Part shown: positions 26,693 to 36,000 of the stretch, piece by piece | Layout of the letters: every line of letters begins with the position of its first letter | Position numbering within the stretch: position 1 is the stretch's first letter | NCBI RefSeq assembly: GCF_900105175.1 | Contig: NZ_LT629771.1 | Location: 2,666,001-2,730,000 of the forward strand | Origin: Jiangella sp. DSM 45060 | GTDB taxonomy: Bacteria; Actinomycetota; Actinomycetes; Jiangellales; Jiangellaceae | Length of the DNA stretch: 64,000 nucleotides | Direction: 5' to 3' | Translations under genes and position numbers: made by a program | Notes under the pieces: generated by a model | What the model was told of the DNA's origin: nothing | Databases searched by the model: none | The model's input: the letters and a program-made list of their open reading frames with translations, nothing else

Positions 26693-26784
26693 GGGGTGGT
26701 GGTGTGCGGCGAGTGACACGAGCGCCAACGGTTGGCGCTGACGTCACCGCGCCGGAACAGTACTCCCGGCAGGCGCCGGACCGG
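26693..26784. repeat. Intergenic repeat copy 2, with palindrome
   Basis: This copy matches the first except for a one-base deletion (GGCGGGGTGAC against GGCGAGTGAC), a C for G in CAGTACTCCCGG and one base near the end. The central palindrome and TGACGTCA are conserved. It ends a few bases before the stop of the M23 peptidase gene. The roughly 96 bp between the copies are not repeated and hold nothing recognisable. Confidence 0.85.
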
Positions 26785-26789
26785 CCGGG

Positions 26790-28142
26790 TCAGGACGTGC
26801 CGCCGGGCAGCGGGGCGCTGGCCACCCAGGGCCAAGGGTCGGTGTGCTGGCCGTCGAGGCGGACCTCGAAGTGCAGATGCGGCCCGGTGGAGTAGCCGGT
26901 GGAGCCGATGTTGCCGATGTACTGGCCCTTCTCGACCCGCTGGCCGGGCACCACCATGAGGTCGGACTGGTGCGCGTACATGGTGGTGAGCCGCTGGCCG
27001 TTCACGATGCCGTGGTCGAGGATCACCATGTTGCCGTAGGCGTTGTTCCACTGCGCCTCGATGACGGTGCCGGCGTCGGCGGCGTAGATGCGGCCGTCGC
27101 CGCGGCCGAAGTCGAGGCCGGTGTGCATTTTCACGTAGCCGAGGATGGGGTGCAGCCGCTGGCCGTACTCCGACGTCGTCGGCCCGGTGGCCGGCCGCGT
27201 GAAGGTGCCGGTGCCGTAGCCGGGACCGTAGTTGGCCGCCGCCAGCAGCTCGCCGACCTCGGTGGACTGCTGCAGCAGCTCCATGTAGCGCTGGTAGTCC
27301 TCGAGCCGGGCGTCGGCCGCCGCCTGCACGGCGCCCTCGACCAGCGTCTGCGTGCTGTCGACGACCTGGCGGGCCGCGAGCGCCTCCGCCTCGGCCGTCT
27401 CCAGCGCGGCGAGCGACTGGCTGGCCTGGCCGGCCACGGTCTCGAGCTGCAGCCGCTGGCCCTCGAGGCGGGCGTGCGCGTTGGAGAGCTCGGCCTGCGT
27501 GTTCGCCATCTCGCCGAGCGCGCCGTCGGCGGTGCGCAGGAGCGTGCGCATGCCCATGTAGCGCGACGCGAGGTCGTCGGGCGTCTCGGCGCCGAGGACG
27601 ACGCCCATGGCGGCGAGGTTGTTGCCCTGGTACGCCTCGCGGGCGATGGTGCCGATGGTGTTGCGGGTGGCCGCCGCGCGGGCGTCGAGGTCGTCGATCT
27701 CGCGCTGGGTGCGGGCCACCGACTCGGTGGCGATCTTCAGTTGCTGCTGGGCGTGGACGTCGTTGGCGCGGGCGTCGTCGGCGGCCGCGGAGGCTGAGGC
27801 GAACACCTCCTGCGCGGAGCTGAGGTCGGTCATCACCTGGGCGAGCAGCCGCTGCGCCTCGGCGACGGCGACCGTCTGGGCGCCCTCCAGCCCCTGCGCG
27901 TACGCGGACTCGGGATCGCCCGGCGTGGGCGGGGCCTCGACCGGCGGCGGCGCGACGGTGCCCGGCGGCAGCTCGTCGGGCGGGACGTCTTCGGGCGCGC
28001 CGTCGGTGGGCGGGTGCACCGGCGGCTGGGTGGCCGGGGGAGGCGCGACGGGCGTGGCGGCGGCGGGCGCCGTGGCGGCGGCCAGCGCGAGACCCGCGGT
28101 GGCCGCGATGGCCGCCACGTGGCGACGTCTGAGGAACCGCAT
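26790..28142 (-). CDS. M23 (LytM-type) peptidase with coiled-coil N-terminus, secreted
   Basis: The 450-residue protein has a signal peptide (MRFLRRRHVAAIAATAG to PAAA), a long Pro-rich linker and a coiled-coil stretch from about residue 80 to 300. A C-terminal LytM/M23 domain follows, with zinc ligands in MHTGLDFGRG and GPHLHFEV. Such EnvC/NlpD-like proteins cut peptidoglycan crosslinks or activate amidases during division; here the HxxxD and HxH metal motifs are intact, so it may be a catalytically active endopeptidase. An extended GGGAGGGG ribosome site lies 12 bp before the ATG. No riboswitch was recognised in the 163-bp upstream gap. Confidence 0.92.
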   Translation of the reverse strand: MRFLRRRHVAAIAATAGLALAAATAPAAATPVAPPPATQPPVHPPTDGAPEDVPPDELPPGTVAPPPVEAPPTPGDPESAYAQGLEGAQTVAVAEAQRLLAQVMTDLSSAQEVFASASAAADDARANDVHAQQQLKIATESVARTQREIDDLDARAAATRNTIGTIAREAYQGNNLAAMGVVLGAETPDDLASRYMGMRTLLRTADGALGEMANTQAELSNAHARLEGQRLQLETVAGQASQSLAALETAEAEALAARQVVDSTQTLVEGAVQAAADARLEDYQRYMELLQQSTEVGELLAAANYGPGYGTGTFTRPATGPTTSEYGQRLHPILGYVKMHTGLDFGRGDGRIYAADAGTVIEAQWNNAYGNMVILDHGIVNGQRLTTMYAHQSDLMVVPGQRVEKGQYIGNIGSTGYSTGPHLHFEVRLDGQHTDPWPWVASAPLPGGTS

Positions 28143-28293
28143 CCGCGTCGTGTCCCCTCCCGTGCCACGGCGCGTGTGGCCCGGATGGGCCGAACGGTCC
28201 CGGCGACGAAGACATGTGTCTGAAGACTTGATAACCCATTTCGGTGACGCGCGCGACCCCCTGGGCAGATGTTCATGTGATCGGTACTCCTCG

Positions 28294-28299
28294 TAGGCT
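28294..28299 (+). promoter_or_regulatory. Putative -10 box (TAGGCT) for phosphomutase, leaderless
   Basis: TAGGCT ends 6 bp before the ATG at 28306. No ribosome site intervenes. It is one of four TAGGCT boxes at this position relative to a start in the window. Confidence 0.45.
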
Positions 28300-28305
28300 T
28301 CCCAC

Positions 28306-29001
28306 ATGCCCACAGTCGTCCTGATACGCCACGGCCGCACCACCGCCAACGTCGCGGGCGTGCTGGCCGGGCGCACACCGGGTGTGGGCCTCGACGACGC
28401 CGGCCGCGAGGGCGCGGCGGCGCTCGCGGCGCGGCTCGAGGCGGTGCGCCCGGCGGTGGTCGTCAGCAGCCCGCTGGAGCGGTGCGTGCAGACGGCGACG
28501 GCCATCGCCGGCGGCCGCGACGTCGTCACCGACGACGGCCTGACGGAGTGCCACTACGGCGACTGGACCGGCCGCTCGCTCACCGACCTGCGCCGCGAGA
28601 AGCTGTGGAAGGTGGTCCAGGAGCACCCGTCCGGCGTGGTCTTCCCCGGCGGCGAGTCGCTGCGCGGCATGCAGCAGCGCGCCGTCGACGCCGTCCGCCG
28701 CCGCGACGCCGAGCTGGGCGCCGAGCACGGGCCCGGCGCGGTGTGGTTCGCCGTCTCCCACGCCGACGTCATCAAGGCGGTGCTGGCCGACGCGCTGGGC
28801 ACGCACCTCGACCACTTCCAGCGGCTGGTCGTCGACCCCTGCTCGGTGTCAGTGGTCTCGTTCACCGAGCGGCGGCCGTTCGTGCTGCGCGTCAACGACA
28901 CCGGCGGCGACCTCGGCTTCCTCCGGTCGCCGGCCCGGCGGCGCCGGCGCGCCACCCGCGTCGACGCCGCCGTCGGCGGGGGAGCGGGCGACGCGAGATA
29001 G
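28306..29001 (+). CDS. Histidine phosphatase family protein (MSMEG_4193-like)
   Basis: The 231-residue cytoplasmic protein has LIRHGRTTANVAG, whose His is the phospho-acceptor, SSPLERCVQTATAIA, and FAVSHADVIKAVLAD with the second catalytic His. It belongs to the phosphoglycerate-mutase superfamily and is known in actinobacteria as the putative phosphomutase next to DUF3090 and mshC. Its substrate is not established. The TAG stop lies within the -10 box of the following DUF3090 gene. Confidence 0.9.
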   Translation: MPTVVLIRHGRTTANVAGVLAGRTPGVGLDDAGREGAAALAARLEAVRPAVVVSSPLERCVQTATAIAGGRDVVTDDGLTECHYGDWTGRSLTDLRREKLWKVVQEHPSGVVFPGGESLRGMQQRAVDAVRRRDAELGAEHGPGAVWFAVSHADVIKAVLADALGTHLDHFQRLVVDPCSVSVVSFTERRPFVLRVNDTGGDLGFLRSPARRRRRATRVDAAVGGGAGDAR

Positions 29002-29004
29002 GCT
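28999..29004 (+). promoter_or_regulatory. Putative -10 box (TAGGCT) for DUF3090 gene, leaderless
   Basis: TAGGCT overlaps the previous stop codon and ends 6 bp before the GTG at 29011. This suggests a separate internal promoter inside the mshC gene block. Confidence 0.4.
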
Positions 29005-29010
29005 TTCCGG

Positions 29011-29571
29011 GTGGCCGTGCAGGTGTACCGATTCGACCAACCCGAACGCTTCATCGCCGGAACCGTCGGGCGTCCCGGCGAGCGTTCGTTCTTCCTCCAG
29101 GCCCGCGACGCCACCAAGCTGATCAGCGTCCTGCTCGAGAAGGAGCAGGTGTCGGTGCTCGCCGAGCGGGTCGACGACATGCTCGACGAGATCCTGCGCC
29201 GGGCCGGCGGCATGACGACCGTCCCCGCCGTCGCGCCGGCCGAGCTCGACGATCTCGAGCCGCTCGAGCAGCCGATCGTCGAGGAGTTCCGCGTCGGCGC
29301 CATGACGCTGCGCTGGGATACCGACGACGAGCAGATCGTCATGGCCGCGTACGCCGCCGTCGACGACGACACCGAGCCGCCGGACGACCCCGACGAGTCC
29401 GACCGCGACGTCATGGTCGTGCGGCTGACCGGCCCGGCCGCCCGGGCGTTCGTCAAGCGGGCGCAGGCCGTCGTCGCCGCCGGGCGCCCGCCGTGCCCGC
29501 TGTGCAGCCTGCCACTCGACCCCGCCGGGCACGTGTGCCCCCGGCAGAACGGCTACCGGCGGCGGGACTGA
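29011..29571 (+). CDS. DUF3090 family protein
   Basis: The 186-residue protein starts MAVQVYRFDQPERFIAGTVG, then FFLQARDATKLISVLLEKEQ, and has a C-terminal cysteine pair CPLCSLPLD and a later Cys (HVCPRQNGYRR), so a small zinc or Fe-S site is possible. It is an actinobacterial family of unknown role conserved in the gene order phosphomutase - DUF3090 - SCO1664-like - mshC. It starts with GTG at 29011. Confidence 0.9.
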   Translation: MAVQVYRFDQPERFIAGTVGRPGERSFFLQARDATKLISVLLEKEQVSVLAERVDDMLDEILRRAGGMTTVPAVAPAELDDLEPLEQPIVEEFRVGAMTLRWDTDDEQIVMAAYAAVDDDTEPPDDPDESDRDVMVVRLTGPAARAFVKRAQAVVAAGRPPCPLCSLPLDPAGHVCPRQNGYRRRD

Positions 29572-29575
29572 CCGC

Positions 29576-30385
29576 GTGGACCTGCTGAGCCTGCTCCGTG
29601 AGGGCGAGCTGACCGTCGAGGGCAGGCTCGTCGTCGCGTCCAACCTCACCCTGCTCGGGCGCGTCACCCACGGTGACGCGTCGGTGCGGTGCGTGTACAA
29701 GCCGGTCAGCGGCGAGCAGCCGCTGTGGGACTTCCCCGACGGCACGCTGGCCGCGCGCGAGGCGGCCGCGTACGAGCTGTCCGCGGCGGCCGGCTGGCAC
29801 GTGGTGCCGCCGACGGTGCTGCGCCCGGACGGGCCGTTCGGCGCCGGCATGTGCCAGGCATGGATGGACCAGGGCGAGGCCGAGCTGGGGGCGGGCCGGG
29901 TCGACGTCGTTCCCGCGTCGGCGCCGCCGGCCGGCGGGTGGCTGCCGATCCTCGAGGCGGTCGACGGCGACGGCACGCCCGTCCTGCTGGTGCACGCCGA
30001 CGACCCCGGGCTGCGCCGGCTGGCCGTCTTCGACGCCGTCGTCAACAACGCCGACCGCAAGGGCGGGCACGTCCTGGCCGGCGACCGCTCCGTCGCGCCG
30101 TCGGTCGCCGAGGTCGTCGGCGTCGACCACGGCGTCTGCTTCAACGTCGACCCGAAGCTGCGCACGGTCCTGTGGGGCTGGGCCGGGTCCGCGCTCACCG
30201 GCGCCGAGCGGTCCGAGCTCGAGCGGCTGCGGGCGCTGGCCGGCGGTGCGCTGGGCGCCACGCTGGGCGAGCTGCTGACGGACGAGGAGGTCGCGGCGAC
30301 GGCCGACCGCATCGACGCGTTGCTCGCCCGCGGGACGTTGCCCAGTCCCGAGGGGCGGATGCCGGTGCCGTGGCCGGTCTTCTGA
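29576..30385 (+). CDS. SCO1664-like protein (PI3/PI4-kinase-like fold)
   Basis: The 269-residue protein belongs to an actinobacteria-specific family (SCO1664, TIGR03843) with a remote protein-/lipid-kinase fold: CVYKPVSGEQPLWDFPDGTLAARE includes the Lys expected to bind ATP, and VNNADRKGGHVLAG with VDHGVCFNVDP supplies the catalytic and metal-site Asp residues. Whether it phosphorylates anything is unknown. It is 4 bp after DUF3090 and 20 bp before mshC, which suggests a role around mycothiol or shared regulation. The GTG at 29576 is the earliest plausible start after the preceding stop. Confidence 0.88.
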   Translation: MDLLSLLREGELTVEGRLVVASNLTLLGRVTHGDASVRCVYKPVSGEQPLWDFPDGTLAAREAAAYELSAAAGWHVVPPTVLRPDGPFGAGMCQAWMDQGEAELGAGRVDVVPASAPPAGGWLPILEAVDGDGTPVLLVHADDPGLRRLAVFDAVVNNADRKGGHVLAGDRSVAPSVAEVVGVDHGVCFNVDPKLRTVLWGWAGSALTGAERSELERLRALAGGALGATLGELLTDEEVAATADRIDALLARGTLPSPEGRMPVPWPVF

Positions 30386-30390
30386 ACATC

Positions 30391-30396
30391 TAGGCT
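30391..30396 (+). promoter_or_regulatory. Putative -10 box (TAGGCT) for mshC
   Basis: TAGGCT ends 9 bp before the ATG at 30406. The intervening GAGCAGATC has a weak purine-rich stretch, so this may be a near-leaderless start. Confidence 0.35.
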
Positions 30397-30405
30397 GAGC
30401 AGATC

Positions 30406-31608
30406 ATGCGAGCCTGGCCTGCCCCCCACGTGCCCGCCCTGCCCGGGCGCGGCCTGCCCGTCCGTCTGTACGACACCGCGACGGGAATCGTGCGGCCGCC
30501 GCAACCGGGGCCGGTGGCCACCATGTACGTCTGCGGCATCACCCCCTACGACGCCACGCACCTGGGGCACGCCGCCACGTACCTCGCGTTCGACCTGCTC
30601 AACCGGGTCTGGCGCGACGCCGGCCACGACGTCCGCTACGTCCAGAACATCACCGACGTCGACGACCCGCTGCTCGAGCGGGCCGACGAGACCGGCCAGG
30701 ACTGGCGCGAGCTGGCCGACACCGAGACCCGGCTGTTCACCGAGGACATGGCCTGGCTGCGGGTGCTGCCGCCGTCGTCGTACGTCGGCGCCGTCGAGTC
30801 CATCCCGCTGATCATCCGGCTGATCAAGCGCATGGAGCCGTCGGTGTACGAGCTCGACGGCGACCTCTACTTCTCGGTGCGCACCGACCCCGCGTTCGGC
30901 GCGGTGTCGCGGCTGCCGGAGGCCGACATGCGCGCGCTGTTCGCCGAGCGCGGCGGCGACCCCGACCGTCCCGGCAAGAAGGACCCGCTCGACCCGCTGG
31001 TGTGGCTGAAGGCGCGGCCGGGCGAGCCGTCGTGGGACAGCCCGTTCGGCCCCGGGCGGCCCGGCTGGCACGTCGAGTGCGCGGCCATCGCCATGGAGTA
31101 CCTCGGCGTCCCGTTCGACGTCCAGGGCGGCGGCAGCGACCTCGTCTTCCCGCACCACGAGATGTCCGCGTCGCACTCCCAGGTCGTCGCCGGCGCGTTC
31201 GCGTCGCACTACGCGCACGCCGGCATGGTCGGCCTCGACGGCGAGAAGATGTCGAAGTCGCTGGGCAACCTGGTGTTCGTCCACCGGCTGCGCGCCGACG
31301 GCGTCGAGCCGGCCGCCGTGCGGCTGGCGCTGCTGTCCGGCCACTACCGCGCCGACCGCGAGTGGTCGGCGTCCGTGCTGACGCAGGCCCAGGAGCGGCT
31401 GGCCCGCTGGCGCACGGCGGTGGCCGCCGGCGTCGGCGCGCCCGCCGAGCCGGTGCTGGCCGCCGTCCGCGAGCGCCTCGCCGACGACCTCGACGCGCCC
31501 GGCGCGCTGGCCGCCGTCGACCGGTGGACGACGACGCCCGGCACCGATCCCGCCGCGCCCGCCGTCGTCGCCGCCGCCACCGACGCCCTCCTCGGCGTCT
31601 CCCTCTGA
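30406..31608 (+). CDS. mshC: Cysteine--glucosaminyl-inositol ligase (mycothiol synthesis)
   Basis: The 400-residue enzyme joins cysteine to GlcN-myo-inositol with ATP in the third step of mycothiol synthesis. It is a class I cysteinyl-tRNA synthetase relative: [17 protein letters not shown] has a zinc Cys and the HIGH-like motif, [11 protein letters not shown] and [13 protein letters not shown] the other zinc and cysteine-site residues, and [10 protein letters not shown] the KMSKS loop. It lacks the C-terminal tRNA-binding domains of CysRS, as expected. Upstream are the usual partners DUF3090 and SCO1664-like. The presence of mshC shows that the host makes mycothiol. Confidence 0.96.
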   Translation: MRAWPAPHVPALPGRGLPVRLYDTATGIVRPPQPGPVATMYVCGITPYDATHLGHAATYLAFDLLNRVWRDAGHDVRYVQNITDVDDPLLERADETGQDWRELADTETRLFTEDMAWLRVLPPSSYVGAVESIPLIIRLIKRMEPSVYELDGDLYFSVRTDPAFGAVSRLPEADMRALFAERGGDPDRPGKKDPLDPLVWLKARPGEPSWDSPFGPGRPGWHVECAAIAMEYLGVPFDVQGGGSDLVFPHHEMSASHSQVVAGAFASHYAHAGMVGLDGEKMSKSLGNLVFVHRLRADGVEPAAVRLALLSGHYRADREWSASVLTQAQERLARWRTAVAAGVGAPAEPVLAAVRERLADDLDAPGALAAVDRWTTTPGTDPAAPAVVAAATDALLGVSL

Positions 31609-31612
31609 GCCG

Positions 31613-32050
31613 GTGCTGATCCGCCCCGTCCGCGGCACCGACGCGGCCGCCGTCGCCGGACTGCTGGACCAACTCGGCTACCCGCAGGACGGCACCGCCG
31701 CCACGGCCGACCGGCTGCGGTCGTGGACGCGCGACCCGTCCAGCGCCGCCTACGTGGCCGACGACGGCGGCGAGGTGCTGGGCGTCGTCGCGGTGCACGT
31801 CTGCCCGTTCTTCGAGCGCGACGGCGCGTGGGCCCGCATCACCGCGCTCGTCGTGGCCGGCGACGCCCGCGGCCGCGGCGTGGGCGCGCGGCTGGTGGCC
31901 GAGGCGGAGTCGTTCGCGGCCGACCACGGCTGCGTCCGCATGGAGGTCACCAGCTCGGACCGCCGCACGGAGGCGCACGCGTTCTACCGCGGCCGCGGCT
32001 ACGCCGACCAGGCCGGCGCGTCGTCGCGGTTCCTGCGCGACCTGCCGTAG
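31613..32050 (+). CDS. GNAT N-acetyltransferase
   Basis: The 145-residue product has IRPVRGTDAAAVAGLLDQLGY, then ARITALVVAGDARGRGVGARLVAEAE with the RGRGVG acetyl-CoA loop, and HAFYRGRGYAD. Substrate cannot be deduced. It begins with GTG 4 bp after mshC and may be co-transcribed; no direct role in mycothiol synthesis (MshD is a double-domain protein) is suggested by its size. The convergent PAC2 gene ends just after its stop. Confidence 0.82.
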   Translation: MLIRPVRGTDAAAVAGLLDQLGYPQDGTAATADRLRSWTRDPSSAAYVADDGGEVLGVVAVHVCPFFERDGAWARITALVVAGDARGRGVGARLVAEAESFAADHGCVRMEVTSSDRRTEAHAFYRGRGYADQAGASSRFLRDLP

Positions 32051-32051
32051 C

Positions 32052-32891
32052 TCAGCTGTCGCGGCGGCGGAGGTAGCGCTCGAACTCGCGGGCGATGTGC
32101 TCGCCGGACGCCTCGGGGAGGTCGACGGTGTCGCGGGCCTCCTCCAGGCGGCGGACGTACTCGGCGACGTCGGAGTCTTCCTCGGCCAGTTCGTCGACGC
32201 CGTGCTGCCAGGCCTCGGCCTGCTCGGCGAGGTCGCCCATGGGGATCGGCAGGCCGAGGAGGTCCTCGACCCGCTGCAGCAGCACCATGGTGGCCTTCGG
32301 GCACGGCGACTGGGCGACGTAGTGGGGGACCGCCGCCCACAGCGACACGGCGTCGAGCCCGGCCCGCGCGGCGGCGTCCTGGAACACGCCGACGATGCCC
32401 GTGGGGCCCTCGTAGCGGGACTGCTCGAGCCCGAGCGACTCGGCCTGGCCGGAATCGGTGGCCGAGACGGTGACGGGCACCGGCCGGGTGTGCGGGACGT
32501 CGGCCAGCAGCGCGCCGAGCGTGACGACCTGCTCGCAGCCGAGGTCGGTGGCGACGGACAGCAGCTCGGCGCAGAACGCCCGCCACCGCATGTTCGGCTC
32601 GATGCCGCGCAGCAGCACGATGTCGCGGCCGTGCTCCTCGATGCTCACCACCGACAGCCGGGTGGTGGGCCACTCGATGCTGCGCTTGCCGTCGTCGTCG
32701 ACGCTGACCATCGGGCGGTTGACCTGGAAGTCGTAGTACTCGTCGGGGTCGAGCGACGCCACCGCGCCGGCGTTCCAGACCTGCTCGAGGTGCTCGATCC
32801 CGGCCGTCGCGGCCTCTCCGGCGTCGTTCCACCCCTCGAATGCGGCGATCAGGACAGGATTGCGCAGCTGCCGCGCTCCGTCGTTCTCCAT
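32052..32891 (-). CDS. PAC2 family protein
   Basis: The 279-residue protein has the PAC2 (proteasome assembly chaperone 2-like) fold marks: PVLIAAFEGWNDAGEAAT near the start, DFQVNRPMV, then VTLGALLADVPHTRPVPV and TGIVGVFQDAAARAG, ending in a charged C-terminal region. Eukaryotic relatives help 20S proteasome assembly; in actinobacteria the role is untested, though it is commonly found near metH and mshC. The ATG at 32891 was chosen because the upstream extension lacks quality. It is divergent from metH. Confidence 0.9.
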   Translation of the reverse strand: MENDGARQLRNPVLIAAFEGWNDAGEAATAGIEHLEQVWNAGAVASLDPDEYYDFQVNRPMVSVDDDGKRSIEWPTTRLSVVSIEEHGRDIVLLRGIEPNMRWRAFCAELLSVATDLGCEQVVTLGALLADVPHTRPVPVTVSATDSGQAESLGLEQSRYEGPTGIVGVFQDAAARAGLDAVSLWAAVPHYVAQSPCPKATMVLLQRVEDLLGLPIPMGDLAEQAEAWQHGVDELAEEDSDVAEYVRRLEEARDTVDLPEASGEHIAREFERYLRRRDS

Positions 32892-32999
32892 CGCGCTCGT
32901 CTCCCTGCCTGGAAGGGTCACAACCCCGTCGTCCTTCCGACCAACACTACGGCTCCCGGGCGCGAAAGGCGCGCGGAGTCTCGTCCCAGAATCAGAGAC

Positions 33000-33024
33000 G
33001 AATCGTCCGCATGCCGGACGATTC
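33000..33024. promoter_or_regulatory. 10-bp inverted repeat upstream of metH
   Basis: GAATCGTCCG (33000-33009) and CGGACGATTC (33015-33024) are perfectly complementary around CATGC. The site is directly upstream of the -35 box of metH, where a regulator could act, and in the shared region with the divergent PAC2 gene. Confidence 0.55.
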
Positions 33025-33025
33025 C

Positions 33026-33053
33026 TTGTGAGCAGGTCGGACGGCTCTAGTCT
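33026..33053 (+). promoter_or_regulatory. metH promoter (TTGTGA -16 bp- TAGTCT), leaderless
   Basis: TTGTGA at 33026-33031 and TAGTCT at 33048-33053 are 16 bp apart, and the -10 ends 6 bp before the ATG at 33060. No ribosome site or B12 riboswitch box is present between them. Confidence 0.55.
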
Positions 33054-33059
33054 GGCGGG

Positions 33060-36000
33060 ATGCGGGGGAGTCTGAGGGAAGCTCTGTCCCGGCGCGTCGT
33101 GGTGGCCGACGGCGCCATGGGGACCATGTTGCAGGCGGCCGACCTGACGCTGGACGACTTCGAGGGCCATGAGGGCTGCAACGAGATCCTCAACGTCACC
33201 CGGCCCGACGTCGTCCGCGGCGTCCACGACGCCTACTTCGCCGTCGGCGTCGACGCGGTCGAGACGAACACGTTCGGCGCCAACTGGGCGAACCTGGGGG
33301 AGTACGGGATCTCCGGGCGGATCCACGAGCTGGCCGAGGCCGGCGCCCGGCTGGCCCGTGAGGTCGCCGACGACTGGTCGACGGCCGACCGCCCGCGCTG
33401 GGTGCTGGGCAGCGTCGGCCCGGGCACCAAGCTGCCGTCGCTCGGGCACGTCGACTTCGCCACGCTCCGCGACGCCTACCGCACGCAGGTCGAGGGCATG
33501 CTGGCCGGTGGCGTCGACGCGGTGCTCGTCGAGACGGCGCAGGACCTGCTGCAGGCGAAGGCCGCGATCATCGGCGCCCGCCGGGCCATGGCGGCGGCCG
33601 GCGCCGAGCACGTCGCCCTGATGGTCAACGTCACCGTCGAGACCACCGGCACCATGCTGCTGGGCTCGGAGATCGGGGCCGCCCTGACGGCGCTCGCCCC
33701 GCTCGGCGTCGACCACATCGGCCTCAACTGCGCCACCGGCCCGGCCGAGATGAGCGAGCACCTGCGCCACCTCGCCCGCTACGCGAACACCGGCCTGGCC
33801 TGCATGCCCAACGCCGGCCTGCCGGAGCTGACGGCCGACGGCGCGCACTACCCGCTGACGCCGCAGCAGCTGGCCGACGCACACGACCTGTTCACCGCCG
33901 AGTACGGCCTCGCGCTGGTCGGCGGCTGTTGCGGCACGACGCCGGAGCACCTGCGCCAGGTGGTCGAGCGGGTCGGCGGCCGCGAGCTCACGCCGCGCAC
34001 CCCCAGCGACGAGGCCGGCGCCGCCAGCCTCTACCAGCACGTCCCGTTCCGCCAGGACACCTCCTACCTCGCCATCGGCGAGCGCACCAACGCCAACGGC
34101 TCCAAGGCGTTCCGCGAGGCGATGCTGGCCGGCCGCCTGGACGACTGCGTCGAGATCGCCCGCGCGCAGACCCGCGACGGCTCGCACCTGCTGGACCTCT
34201 GCGTCGACTACGTCGGGCGCGACGGCACGGCCGACATGCGCCAGCTGGCCGCCCGGCTGGCCACCGCCAGCACGCTGCCGCTGGTGCTCGACTCCACCGA
34301 GCCGGCCGTCATCGAGGCCGGCCTCGAGTGCCTGGGCGGGCGCAGCGTCGTCAACTCGGTCAACTACGAGGACGGCGACGGCCCCACGTCGCGCATCCGC
34401 AAGCTGATGCCGATCGTCCAGGAGCACGGCGCCGCGGTCGTCGCGCTGACCATCGACGAGGAGGGCCAGGCCCGGACGGCGGACTGGAAGGTCCGCGTCG
34501 CCGAGCGGCTGATCGGCCAGCTCACCGGCGAGTGGGGCATGCGCGTCGAGGACATCGTCGTCGACACCCTCACGTTCCCGATCGCCACCGGCCAGGAGGA
34601 GACCCGCCGCGACGGCGTCGAGACCATCGAGGCGATCCGCGAGCTGAAGCGGCGCCACCCGGCGGTGCAGACGACGCTCGGCGTCTCGAACGTCTCGTTC
34701 GGCCTCAACCCGGCCGCGCGCGCCGTGCTGAACTCCGTCTTCCTCGCCGAGTGCGTCAGCGCCGGTCTCGACTCCGCCATCGTCCACTCCGCCCGCATCC
34801 TGCCGGTGTCGCGCATCCCGGAGGAGCAGTACCAGGTCGCGCTCGACCTCGTGTACGACCGCCGCACGCCCGAGTACGACCCGCTCACCCGGTTCCTGGA
34901 GCTGTTCGAGGGCGTCACGTCCGCCACGGAGGACCGCGCGGCCGCGCTGGCCGGGCTGCCGCTGTTCGAGCGGCTGGAGCGGCGCATCGTCGACGGCGAG
35001 CGCAAGGGCCTGGAGGACGACCTCGACGAAGCGCTCGAGCAGAAGCCGGCGCTCGACATCGTCAACGAGACGCTGCTCAGCGGCATGCGCACCGTCGGCG
35101 AGCTGTTCGGCAGCGGCCAGATGCAGCTGCCGTTCGTGCTGCAGAGCGCCGAGGTCATGAAGGCCGCCGTGGCGCATCTCGAGCCGCACATGGAACGGGT
35201 CGAGGGCGAGAACGGCACCAAGGGCACCATCGTGCTGGCGACGGTGAAGGGCGACGTCCACGACATCGGCAAGAACCTCGTCGACATCATCCTGTCGAAC
35301 AACGGCTACTCGGTCGTGAACCTCGGCATCAAGCAGCCGATCAACGCGATCCTCGACGCCGCCGAGGAGCACGACGCCGACGTCATCGGCATGTCCGGCC
35401 TGCTGGTGAAGAGCACGGTCGTGATGAAGGAGAACCTCGAGGAGATCAACCAGCGCGGGCTGTCGGCGCGCTGGCCGGTCATCCTCGGCGGCGCGGCGCT
35501 GACGCGGGCGTTCGTCGAGGACGACCTCGCCGAGCTGTACGCGGGAGAGGTCCGCTACGCCCGCGACGCGTTCGAGGGGCTGCGGCTGATGGACGCGGTC
35601 GCCAGCGTCCGCACCGACCCGGACAAGCAGCTGGCCGACGTCCTGCCCGCGCTGCGCAAGCGCCGGGTCGCCCGCACCGCCGTCGTACGCGACGAGGACG
35701 ACGGCGACGACGTCCGCTCCGACGTCGCCACCGACAACGCCGTGCCCGTGCCGCCGTTCTGGGGCACCCGGGTGGTGCGCGGCCTGCACCTCGCCGACTA
35801 CGCCGCCTACCTCGACGAGCGGGCCACGTTCATGGGCCAGTGGGGGCTCAAGGGCGCCCGCGGCGGCGCGTCGTACGAGGAGCTGGTCGAGACCGAGGGC
35901 CGGCCGCGGCTGCGCATGTGGCTGGACCGCCTGCACACCGAGAGCATCCTGGAGGCGGCCGTCGTGTACGGCTACTTCCCGGCCGTCTCCGAGGGCCGCG

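Noticed and set aside
26484-26789. A coding gene in the uppP-M23 gap
   Set aside because: Open frames there follow the two repeat copies and have no start, domain or ribosome site; the region is better described as repeats.
28143-28305. Cyclic-di-AMP riboswitch or MtrA-type sites upstream of the M23 peptidase
   Set aside because: The conserved riboswitch core was not found. A spaced GTCACC/GTTATC pair occurs on the minus strand but is too weak to claim as a regulator site.
32892-33059. B12 or SAM riboswitch upstream of metH
   Set aside because: No B12-box-like or SAM-aptamer motifs were seen, and the promoter leaves no leader.
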